From F23-D06 sp963643165 (lineage in GTDB: Bacteria > Bacteroidota > Bacteroidia > Bacteroidales > WCHB1-69): a stretch of DNA of 31,489 nucleotides. Below, in pieces: positions 9,101-16,510 of this stretch (its first letter is position 1; each line of letters starts with the position of its first letter). The notes under the pieces are model-generated. The model saw nothing but the letters and a program-made list of their open reading frames with translations. It was not told where the DNA came from and did no database searches. A program made the position numbers and the translations under genes. The stretch lies in assembly GCA_963643165.1 (NCBI GenBank), contig CAVIJD010000027.1:1-31489 (forward strand). The letters run 5' to 3'.

Positions 9101-9877
9101 ATGAATGAAGTTGTTAGAAAAACAACAAGCGGAGAAGAGTTTATTCGGGGAATAAAAAAAGGGTTCCCAATCTGTCTTGGTTACTTCCCCGTGGCGTTCA
9201 CATTCGGGCTGTTAGCCGTCAAGATGGGCTTCACGCCGTTGCAGGCGACGTTCATTTCGTTCACCAACATGGCGTCAGCCGGGCAGTTTGCGGGCATCCG
9301 TCTCATTGAGGGCGGCGCGCCCTATATAGAGTTGGTTGTCACCACCTTTGTCATCAACTTGCGTTATTTGCTGATGTCGCTTTCCCTGTCGCAAAAGGTG
9401 GAGCCTGACACCGCATTCTACAAACGCTGCATTATGGCATTCTGCATCACGGACGAGGTTTTCGCGTTGGCGGCCATGGAAAAGGAGGAGGTTCGTTTTC
9501 CTTTCTTCGGAGGCCTTATGCTGACACCCATTTTGGGTTGGACTTCGGGCACGCTGATGGGTGCGATTGCATCGAGTCTGCTCTCCCCGATGTTGCAAGG
9601 CTGTATGGGCATCGCGTTGTACTGCATGTTCATCGCCATCATCATCCCGCCGGCCCGGAAAAGTCGAAAAATCGCCATTGCGGTTATTGTTTCCGCCTTG
9701 CTTTCCTGCCTGTTCACCTACGTGCCGGGCATCAACGTCCTGTCTAAGAGCGGCGGCGGTGGCTGGGCCATCATCCTGGCAGCCGTGTTAGGCGCTGCCC
9801 TCTGCGCTTCCATCAAGGAAATCAAACGTTACAAGAAAAAATTAAAAGAAAAAAATAGTTCAATATGCAATATATAG
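9101..9877 (+). CDS. azlC: AzlC-family branched-chain amino acid exporter, large subunit
   Basis: Inner-membrane protein of 258 residues. The family start is visible as GIKKGFPICLGYFPVAFTFGLLAVKMGFTP, followed by FTNMASAGQFAG and several hydrophobic segments, ending in a lysine-rich cytoplasmic tail. AzlC works with the small AzlD protein to export branched-chain amino acids and analogues (described for Bacillus azlCD and E. coli ygaZH). The gene overlaps azlD by 13 bases, which implies translational coupling. The substrate in this organism is inferred from the family only. Confidence 0.9.
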   Translation: MNEVVRKTTSGEEFIRGIKKGFPICLGYFPVAFTFGLLAVKMGFTPLQATFISFTNMASAGQFAGIRLIEGGAPYIELVVTTFVINLRYLLMSLSLSQKVEPDTAFYKRCIMAFCITDEVFALAAMEKEEVRFPFFGGLMLTPILGWTSGTLMGAIASSLLSPMLQGCMGIALYCMFIAIIIPPARKSRKIAIAVIVSALLSCLFTYVPGINVLSKSGGGGWAIILAAVLGAALCASIKEIKRYKKKLKEKNSSICNI

Positions 9878-10200
9878 GTATCTGCATGCTTCTTATGGGG
9901 TTGACCACCTACATCATCCGTGTCACCCCGATTGGTTTTGTGCGCAAGAAACTCGACAACGCATGGATCCAGGATTTCCTTTACTATATCCCGTATTGTG
10001 TGTTGTCGGCCATGACTTTCCCCGGGGTCATCTATTCAACCACCCCCACGGGAGCTGCCTCGCCGCACTACCTGTCTGCCGTCATTGCTACTGTCGTAGC
10101 CATCGCGCTCTCCTGGAAGAACAAAGGGCTGGTGTTAGTGGCGTTGGTAGCCGTAATAGTTGCCATCATAGTAGAATTGCTGTTGCCGCTTATCTCCTAA
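9865..10200 (+). CDS. azlD: AzlD-family small subunit of the amino acid exporter
   Basis: Membrane protein of 111 residues with about four hydrophobic segments. The family N-terminus LLMGLTTYIIRVTPI and the FLYYIPYCVLSAMTFPGV region are recognisable. The ATG lies inside the last 13 bases of azlC in another frame, so the two are probably translated together as one transporter. The gene ends 23 bases before the convergent PNP gene. Confidence 0.9.
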   Translation: MQYIGICMLLMGLTTYIIRVTPIGFVRKKLDNAWIQDFLYYIPYCVLSAMTFPGVIYSTTPTGAASPHYLSAVIATVVAIALSWKNKGLVLVALVAVIVAIIVELLLPLIS

Positions 10201-10223
10201 CAGACCTGCCCTAAAACTGCTTG

Positions 10224-11048
10224 CTACATGTCGGGCAGCATTGCGCCGACAAGTTTCACCATCTTAGGTTCTGCTTCTCCGGCTGCTTTCAGGATGTCAT
10301 CGTGGGTGTCTTTCATCGGCTTGCCCGTGCCGCCCAAGTCCGTGATTACGGACAAGGCAAAGAGTTCGATGCCTCTATAGTGCGCCATGATGGCTTCCGG
10401 CACCGTTGACATGCCCACCGCGTCGGCCCCCAAGGTGTGGAAAGCCCTGTATTCAGCGGGCGTTTCGTAACAAGGTCCGGGCACGCCTATATAGACCCCC
10501 TCCTGCAAATGGATGTCCAGTTGCTGCGCCTTTTCATGCGCCAACTTGATGAGACGGGAGGAGTAAACCTCACTCATGTTCAGAAAGCGCGGGCCAAGCG
10601 TGTCGTCGTTGGGTCCAAGCAGCGGATTCGTGCCGAAGAAGTTGATGTGGTCGCGGATGATCATAATGTCGCCGATCTTGAAGTCGGGGTTCATGCCGCC
10701 GGCAGCATTGGAAAGTATCAGCGTCTTGATGCCGAGGTCTTTCAGAATCTGTTGCGGATAAGTGACCACATCCATAGAATAGCCTTCATAATAATGGAAG
10801 CGGCCGCTGAATACGAGGATATCTTTGCCATTCAGCCGCCCAAAGATCATCGACCCTTTGTGTCCGGGCACAGTTGAAACCGGGAAATTCGGGATTTCTT
10901 TGTACGGTATCTCGTCAATGATTTCCATTGCTTGGGTGAGACCGCCAAGCCCGGAGCCCAACACAACGGCCACTTCAGGGTTGTTCTTCTTCAATTTGAG
11001 CAGATAGTCTGTCGTTTCCTTTATTCTTTTTCTTTTTTCTTCTTGCAT
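10224..11048 (-). CDS. Trimeric-type purine nucleoside phosphorylase
   Basis: Cytoplasmic salvage enzyme that splits purine nucleosides with phosphate into base and ribose-1-phosphate. Visible motifs: VVLGSGLGGL (phosphate site), VPGHKGSM, FSGRFHYYEGY, NAAGGMN and GVPGPCYETPAEYR with the base-binding Glu195. The base-recognising position that is Asn243 in human PNP is Asp here (SVITDLGG, Asp237). Length is 274 residues, normal for the family. The frame is open to 11177, but the ATG at 11048 gives the usual N-terminus. It overlaps the lpxK end by 28 bases and is the last gene of the M23-phoH-lpxK-PNP operon. Confidence 0.93.
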   Translation of the reverse strand: MQEEKRKRIKETTDYLLKLKKNNPEVAVVLGSGLGGLTQAMEIIDEIPYKEIPNFPVSTVPGHKGSMIFGRLNGKDILVFSGRFHYYEGYSMDVVTYPQQILKDLGIKTLILSNAAGGMNPDFKIGDIMIIRDHINFFGTNPLLGPNDDTLGPRFLNMSEVYSSRLIKLAHEKAQQLDIHLQEGVYIGVPGPCYETPAEYRAFHTLGADAVGMSTVPEAIMAHYRGIELFALSVITDLGGTGKPMKDTHDDILKAAGEAEPKMVKLVGAMLPDM

Positions 11049-12091
11049 AATTCTGTTATTAGGTTGATGAATGTCTCTTTTTCCTTCCCTGTGGAAAACT
11101 CCACCTGTATAGGAACGGTAAAAATCGGCAACAAAGATACTGCTTTTTTTATGCCGTCCGACTGCAGTCTCATCCAATCTTTTTCGGTGGTTAAAACAAC
11201 AGCGCCGTCAGGAATCTGTTTTGAAATGTGCGCTATGTCTTTCTCCGTATAACGATGATGGTCAGGATAATAGATACAGCGAACGATGTTGTATTCCGTG
11301 CCAAGATGCCGTCGCAGCGGTTCGGGATTGGCTATGCCTGCCAGCAGCACGCAGGCCTGTCCGCACTGCAACCTGACAGTAGCCGCCGCAGCCGTCACGG
11401 GGACAGGATTTCCGTATGCATAATGGGTGAAAAACAGTGGCTGCCGCACCGACAGTTTCAAATTGCGTCGCCATTCCGCACGGTCGATTTCGGCGGCTGG
11501 CACCTCTGTTTTTGTCACAATAACAGCATCGGCCTCACGCACGGCAGAGGGGAACTCGCGAAGTCGTCCTGCGGGCAACGGAAAGTCTTGAAAATAGGGG
11601 CGGTCGTATTCCGTCAGAATGATTCGGCAGGAGGGCGTGACCGCAAGATGCTGATAGGCATCATCCAAGACTATCGCTTCCAAATCGGGGGCATATTGCA
11701 GCAGGCGTTCAATTCCGTCTTTGCGGTTTTCATCTACAGCGAGCGGCAGTCGGGGCAGTTTATAGTGCAGCAGGAGCGGTTCGTCGCCGAGGAGGTCGGC
11801 AGACAACTGGCCCGGCGGCACGGCATTGGCAAGCACAAAGCCTTTCGTCTTGCGTCCGTAGCCGCGACTGAGCATTGCCGTTTTGCACTTGCCGGCCAAC
11901 ATTTCTGCAATCATTGCCGTGTGGGGAGTCTTGCCCGTGCCGCCCACGGCAAGGTTTCCAATGCAGACGGAAAAGATGTCGGGACTATATGACTTTAAAA
12001 AGCCGCAACGATACAACTGCCGTCTTACAGCGGCGATGCCTCCATAGACAGCCCCGAAAGGGTATAATATCGTTTTTAGCAACCGTTTCAC
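11021..12091 (-). CDS. lpxK: Tetraacyldisaccharide 4'-kinase
   Basis: Inner-membrane-associated lipid A enzyme that phosphorylates the 4' position of the disaccharide-1-phosphate using ATP. An N-terminal hydrophobic helix (LKTILYPFGAVYGGIAAVRR) precedes a Walker A motif in GNLAVGGTGKTPHTAMIA (about 42-59). LSRGYGRK and DDAYQHL, conserved in LpxK, follow, and TTEKDWMRL lies near the C-terminus. Length is 356 residues. The start is GTG at 12091 within a GTGA overlap with the phoH stop, so translation is coupled. Together with the wall-related M23-like gene this is a cell-envelope operon. Confidence 0.94.
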   Translation of the reverse strand: MKRLLKTILYPFGAVYGGIAAVRRQLYRCGFLKSYSPDIFSVCIGNLAVGGTGKTPHTAMIAEMLAGKCKTAMLSRGYGRKTKGFVLANAVPPGQLSADLLGDEPLLLHYKLPRLPLAVDENRKDGIERLLQYAPDLEAIVLDDAYQHLAVTPSCRIILTEYDRPYFQDFPLPAGRLREFPSAVREADAVIVTKTEVPAAEIDRAEWRRNLKLSVRQPLFFTHYAYGNPVPVTAAAATVRLQCGQACVLLAGIANPEPLRRHLGTEYNIVRCIYYPDHHRYTEKDIAHISKQIPDGAVVLTTEKDWMRLQSDGIKKAVSLLPIFTVPIQVEFSTGKEKETFINLITELCKKKKEKE

Positions 12092-13122
12092 TCGACACGG
12101 GGTTCTGTATCCTTGTTCTCATCCTGCATTCTCCGCTCTTCCCTCATTTTCTTCCTCAATTCAGCTTGTTTGGCTTGCCGGTCTTCAAATTCATCGTAAC
12201 TTTTTATGATTTTGGTGACCAGATGATGGCGGACCACATCGCCGGTGTCGGTATAGACAAAATCGATGCCTTTGATTTTTCCTAAAATCTCGTGTGCCTG
12301 AATCAGTCCTGACGTTTGGTTGCGGGGCAGGTCTATTTGGGTGATGTCTCCCGTGATAAAGAATTTCGCATTTTTCCCCATTCTGGTGAGGAACATTTTA
12401 AGTTGTGCCGAAGTAGCGTTCTGGGCCTCATCGAGGATGACGTATGCATTGTCGAGCGTCCGTCCCCTCATAAAGGCGAGCGGGGCAATCTCAATGACCT
12501 TGTCTTCCATGTACGAAAGCAGTTTCTGCATAGGAATCATATCCCAAAGGGCATCGTAAAGCGGTTGCAGGTAGGGGTCGAGTTTGTCGCGCAAGTCGCC
12601 GGGCAGGAAGCCCAGGTTTTCGCCGGCCTCCACGGCGGGGCGGGTCAAGATGATGCGTCGCACCTGCTTGTTCTTCAGTGCCTGAACAGCCAAGGCCACA
12701 GCCGTATAGGTTTTGCCCGTGCCGGCGGGTCCGACAACAAACACCATATCGTTTTTGGCGGCGCTCTCCACCATCCTTTTCTGGTTCGGGGTTATCGCCT
12801 TGATGACCTTTCCGTCACGTCCGTGTACGATAACATTGCTGTTTCCGGCATTGCGACGGTAAAAGTCATCGTCTTCCAATGCCGTGATGTTGAAAATGTC
12901 GGTCTCGGTCAACTTGCCATACTCATCCAGGTGGAGCAGCAGCAGTTGGATGCGTTTCTCAAAGTCTTCCACGCCGCAGTCTTCGCCTGACACCTTTATC
13001 TCATTCCCCCGCGCCACAATCTTCAGTTTCGGGAAAATCTGTTCCAATATGCTGATGTTGACATTCCGGCTACCGTAGAGTCCGACGACTGAAGCGGGGT
13101 CAACTGTAATAATTTTCTCCAT
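12088..13122 (-). CDS. PhoH-family ATPase
   Basis: Cytoplasmic P-loop protein of 344 residues. An N-terminal KH-like region (1-100, ending with NVIVHGRDGKVIKAITPNQ) precedes Walker A VVGPAGTGKTYTAVALA (about 130-146) and Walker B VILDEAQNAT (about 230). TRPAVEAGENLGFLPGDL is a family signature. A charged, Glu/Arg-rich tail ends the protein. PhoH proteins are ATPases linked to RNA metabolism and often neighbour ybeY; ybeY is not in this window. It follows the M23-like gene by 3 bases and overlaps lpxK by 4. Confidence 0.93.
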   Translation of the reverse strand: MEKIITVDPASVVGLYGSRNVNISILEQIFPKLKIVARGNEIKVSGEDCGVEDFEKRIQLLLLHLDEYGKLTETDIFNITALEDDDFYRRNAGNSNVIVHGRDGKVIKAITPNQKRMVESAAKNDMVFVVGPAGTGKTYTAVALAVQALKNKQVRRIILTRPAVEAGENLGFLPGDLRDKLDPYLQPLYDALWDMIPMQKLLSYMEDKVIEIAPLAFMRGRTLDNAYVILDEAQNATSAQLKMFLTRMGKNAKFFITGDITQIDLPRNQTSGLIQAHEILGKIKGIDFVYTDTGDVVRHHLVTKIIKSYDEFEDRQAKQAELRKKMREERRMQDENKDTEPRVE

Positions 13123-13125
13123 ATT

Positions 13126-14034
13126 CTATAATATGACCAAATAATCTAACGGATTGACAGGAAAGCCGTTATACCACAACTCAAAATGCAGGTACACCTT
13201 ATTGCCCTCGGCGGTGCCCGTGTTGCCCATCAGGGCGATCGGGGTCTCGGCATAGACGCGGTCGCCGGCTTTCTTAAGGAGGGAGGCGTTGCGTTTATAA
13301 ATCGAGACGATATTGCCGGGGTGTTGCACAATGATGACAAAGCCCTCGCCGCTGCTGTAGCCGGAAAAGACCACCACGCCGTCGGCGACGCAGTTCACGG
13401 GGGTGTTTTTCTTGCCGGCAATGTCGATGCCGAGGTGATTGTTGGGCACACTGAACAGTTGCGTCACGGCACCATAAACAGGTGGAAAGATCGAAAGGTT
13501 CGAGATCTTGGCCTTGTCGATGGTCGGGGTTGCCGAAGACTTATCGTGTCGCGGGCGGTCGAGGATCATATCGGCCTCCTCTATGAGTTCTTCCGTCCTC
13601 GAAGAGCGTTGTTTGTCGCGTTCTTTCCAATGCACTTGCGGTGTAGGTGCGGCATCCTCGTCTGTTTCGTCGGCGGTTGGCACGCGTTCCTCGGCCATAA
13701 CCCTGAAATTGTCGATATACTGTTGGTTCAGGCGGATAGTCTCCTCCAGCGTGTCGATGCGCGCTGCCGCCTGCTTGTACAGCTTATAGTCTTTCTTGTC
13801 TGTATATCCCGGAATGTAGAGTCTGAGCGGTGTCAAGGCAATCAACACTGTAGTCAACGCTATCAGCACAAAAGCGGCAATGATGACCGTAACCGCGACT
13901 TTCTGAATCGTGATCTGCTTGATGGTGAAACGCTGCTCGTGCGTCTGCTCGTTGGAGAAGACCAGCCGATACCGCGTTCTCCATTCGCTGACGATAATTT
14001 TCCAGAGTTTCTTTATTTTCTGAATTTTTCCCAT
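13126..14034 (-). CDS. M23-like membrane-anchored LytM-domain protein, probably catalytically inactive
   Basis: Predicted single-pass inner-membrane protein: a basic N-terminus, one membrane segment (about 47-68), a coiled or charged linker (about 75-170) and a C-terminal LytM/M23 domain (about 185-302). The zinc-ligand pattern is kept: HLGID (His200, Asp204) and LHFELW (His283). The two other catalytic histidines of active M23 enzymes are replaced: the YxH position reads SIYKRN (Arg248) and the first His of HLHFE is Tyr281. Both are one-base changes from His codons. It may therefore act as an amidase or hydrolase activator, like EnvC or NlpD, instead of cutting peptide bridges. ATG 14034 is preferred to 14073, which lies in the promoter. 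It is the first gene of the operon, 3 bases from phoH. Confidence 0.88.
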   Translation of the reverse strand: MGKIQKIKKLWKIIVSEWRTRYRLVFSNEQTHEQRFTIKQITIQKVAVTVIIAAFVLIALTTVLIALTPLRLYIPGYTDKKDYKLYKQAAARIDTLEETIRLNQQYIDNFRVMAEERVPTADETDEDAAPTPQVHWKERDKQRSSRTEELIEEADMILDRPRHDKSSATPTIDKAKISNLSIFPPVYGAVTQLFSVPNNHLGIDIAGKKNTPVNCVADGVVVFSGYSSGEGFVIIVQHPGNIVSIYKRNASLLKKAGDRVYAETPIALMGNTGTAEGNKVYLHFELWYNGFPVNPLDYLVIL

Positions 14035-14057
14035 GTTTTCTGTCCGGCAATCCTTAT

Positions 14058-15224
14058 TTGGAAAACGTTGCAAAAGTACTAAAAAATGGAATTATCCGCT
14101 TTCATAGTGTTTCAATGGACATTCCCGACTTTGACGTGCTTTGCGGCGGATTCCCGTGTCAGGCCTTTTCAGCAGCGGGCAACAGGGACGGTTTTGCCGA
14201 CACCCGCGGAACGCTGTTCTTTGATGTGGAACGGATTATCATCGCCAAGAAACCGAAAGGCTTCATTTTGGAAAATGTCGAAGGGTTGGCTACACATGAC
14301 GGAGGCAACACGTTACAGGTTATCTTGGGCAATTTGGAGGCTGCCGGATACCGGGTTTCCAACAAAGTGCTCAATTCTGCCAATTTTGGGATACCACAGG
14401 AACGCAAAAGGATTTATTTTGTGGGAATCCGGAAAGATTTGTGCGAAGAGGCCGTCTCTTTGGAAAACTTCCCTGTCAAGAAAACGGTTTTGGCAGACAT
14501 CCTGGAAACGGGGAAGCCTGTTTCCGACTCACCCTTTGTAAAACAACTGCTGGGCCTTTTCACCGTGACGCAATTGGAGGGGAAAGCAATAAAAGACAAA
14601 AGGGGCGGAACGGCGAACCTGCACAGTTGGGACCTTGAAATCAAAGGCCCGGTGTCTCCCGATCAGAAAAGTCTTCTCAACCACCTGATGACTGAGAGAA
14701 GAAAGAAAAAGTGGGCCGATGAAATAGGGATAAAATGGATGGACGGAATGCCGCTCACAAAAAGACAAATCGAGAGTTTCTATTGGCACAAAGATTTGCA
14801 GGAGATGTTGGATGATTTGACTGCGAAAGGCTATCTCAGGTATGAGCACCCCAAACAGCAGGTGGCGGATACGCACATCGCACCGAACGGGAAAACCGTA
14901 ACGACATACCGGAGAGTGAAGGACACGTCCAAGCCCAAAGGATACAATATAGTGGCCGGAAAGTTGAGCTATGAAGTAGGCAAGGTTCTTTCTCCGAAAG
15001 AAGTTGCCCCCACCCTCGTCGCCACTGACATGCAGCATCTTTTTGTCGGCGACAACGGCGGCCTGCGCACACTGACCCTGAGAGAAGGACTGCGGCTGTT
15101 CGGTTATCCCGAAACTTTCAAGTTCGACATTGGCGAAGCAGAGGGGTTCGACTTGCTTGGGAATACCGTTGCCGTGCCGGTAATAGAAGCCATTTGCGAA
15201 AGATTGTTACAGAAAATCAAATAA
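14058..15224 (+). pseudogene. C5-cytosine DNA methyltransferase lacking its N-terminal SAM motif
   Basis: Remainder of a type II restriction-modification methyltransferase. Recognisable m5C motifs from IV onward are present: GGFPCQAFS with the catalytic Cys, ILENVEGL (VI), PQERKRIYFVGIR (VIII), a target-recognition region (about 150-310), TLREGLRLFGYP (IX) and GNTVAVPVIEAI (X). Motif I (the FxGxG SAM-binding loop), normally some 60-70 residues before PCQ, is absent. The frame is open only to a TTG at 14058, and an ATG at 14115 directly precedes the homology. The sequence before it is the promoter of the divergent M23 operon, so the 5' end was lost at a junction around 14080-14115. Without motif I it should not bind SAM unless complemented. 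The rest of the frame is intact, suggesting a recent loss. Confidence 0.82.
14071..14078 (-). promoter_or_regulatory. -7 box of the M23-phoH-lpxK-PNP operon
   Basis: The minus strand reads TACTTTTG, matching TAnnTTTG, 37 bases before the ATG at 14034. It lies inside the open frame that precedes the truncated methyltransferase, so the foreign sequence begins right behind this promoter. Confidence 0.6.
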
Positions 15225-15231
15225 TAATGCC

Positions 15232-15456
15232 ATGGAACACATAACCGCAGAAAAACTGTACTCCAGATTGCTGGAAGATTACAAAATAAAGGAACGTGAA
15301 GGTCAAATAACATTCAAATTAGGCGATGTGGGCATCATTGTCCGGCAGCGTGATGTGGTTGGCAATGACAAGATTTCAGACGCTTCCAAGAAACAATATG
15401 GCATCACTTTGCAGATTCCGCGGTGGATGGATATTGAATCCAAATACCGGCTTTAG
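15232..15456 (+). pseudogene. Collapsed short gene after the methyltransferase, possibly a restriction endonuclease remnant
   Basis: A 74-residue frame starting 7 bases after the methyltransferase stop, the position where the partner endonuclease of a type II system would be expected. The first 44 residues (EHITAEKLYSRLLEDYK to RDVVGN) look like the N-terminus of such an enzyme, possibly of the NgoBV kind by memory of the family; this is not verified. The remainder (KKQYGITLQIPRWMD) reads like a C-terminal end. No catalytic PD-(D/E)xK or other nuclease core is present. An in-frame deletion of the middle is the simplest explanation. It may alternatively be a genuine small protein of unknown function. 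Confidence 0.5.
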
Positions 15457-15477
15457 TCCTTTCCCCTCAAAGTCCCT

Positions 15478-16242
15478 TTATCGCTGACTTTTCCCGTAGT
15501 AGTATTGCTTCTTGCCCTTGGTGAGACTGCCGTACTGAACAGCATTCTTTGGACAGCGGTGGTAGCAGGCGGTGCAGTGGGTGCAGTGACCGTGCCACTT
15601 TGGGTGGCCATCCTCTATCGTGATGTTGTGCAACGGGCAGCTTTTGGCACAGATGCCGCACCCCACACACGCATCGGTGACGTGGAACGGCCGGTCTGTC
15701 ATAAGCCAACAGAACACCGGCAACACCAGATAACTTTTCATAAAAGGAAACAAGCCCTTCATAGTTTCCTGCACCGTTTCACGGTTTGCTATGGCACGGG
15801 TTATCCCCGGAAGCCGTTGGGCAGCACGGTCCAGTTTGGCTTTTGCCCTGTCAGGCGTGTCTGTACTCATACCCGCCATGAAAACATACGTGTTAGGCAT
15901 CTGCAGAAAGAAGGTGGCGTTGAGTGTCCAGCCTTTCTGCCACAACGCTTTCCGGAAGATGCGGTGCGTCATGCCGGCATTGTCGCCGCAAGTGGCCACC
16001 ATATAGGTATATGTCGGCGCACCGTTCAACTGAAGTCGCCTTGTGAAGTCGAGCACGAGGCGGGGCGGAGCCCAAGCATAGACGGGGAAAACAAAGCCTA
16101 CGCGCTCGCCGGCCCCAATGGTGTAGGAGTAGTTGCTCGCGTTGATTGCTTCAGGTATTGACACCAACTTGTCGCCAAACTCTTGCGACAACGTTTCGGC
16201 AATATGACAGCTGTTACCGCATGCTGAATAGTAGAATATCAT
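15478..16242 (-). CDS. EFR1-family flavodoxin-ferredoxin protein
   Basis: Cytoplasmic electron-transfer protein of 254 residues. An N-terminal flavodoxin-like domain (1-170) begins MIFYYSACGNSCHIAETL, where the FMN-phosphate loop usually reads SATGNS or similar. The C-terminal part carries two [4Fe-4S] motifs, CVGCGICAKSCP and CTHCTACYHRCP (about 193-232). EFR1 proteins are common in anaerobic Bacteroidota and Firmicutes; their partners are unknown. The gene is convergent with the restriction-modification remnant, 21 bases apart, and stands alone. No obvious TAnnTTTG box was found upstream. Confidence 0.88.
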   Translation of the reverse strand: MIFYYSACGNSCHIAETLSQEFGDKLVSIPEAINASNYSYTIGAGERVGFVFPVYAWAPPRLVLDFTRRLQLNGAPTYTYMVATCGDNAGMTHRIFRKALWQKGWTLNATFFLQMPNTYVFMAGMSTDTPDRAKAKLDRAAQRLPGITRAIANRETVQETMKGLFPFMKSYLVLPVFCWLMTDRPFHVTDACVGCGICAKSCPLHNITIEDGHPKWHGHCTHCTACYHRCPKNAVQYGSLTKGKKQYYYGKSQR

Positions 16243-16346
16243 TGTAATAACGTGTTTTTTTGTTTGGGGACAATGGTTGCCACTGCCACAAAAGGATGAA
16301 AAGATTAACTTTTTTTTCTTTTTTTTATTGTGTGCGAAAAAATATA

Positions 16347-16354
16347 TACCTTTG
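16347..16354 (+). promoter_or_regulatory. -7 box for the glycine-rich surface protein gene
   Basis: TACCTTTG matches TAnnTTTG; a TTG lies at 16328-16330. The distance to the ATG at 16511 is about 155 bases, so the transcript would have a long leader. The 16243-16510 gap holds nothing else recognised. Confidence 0.5.
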
Positions 16355-16510
16355 CAAACTTTTCTACTTCGATTCGAAGCATGCCTACTAAGACACGAAC
16401 TCCGAACCTCTCATCAAAACTCTCTTACTGCCTGTCTTCCTTTTGGCAAAAGGAAGCGTTGTAAAACGTATGGCCTGACAGTATCAGAAACAATTATAAT
16501 ATATAACATT

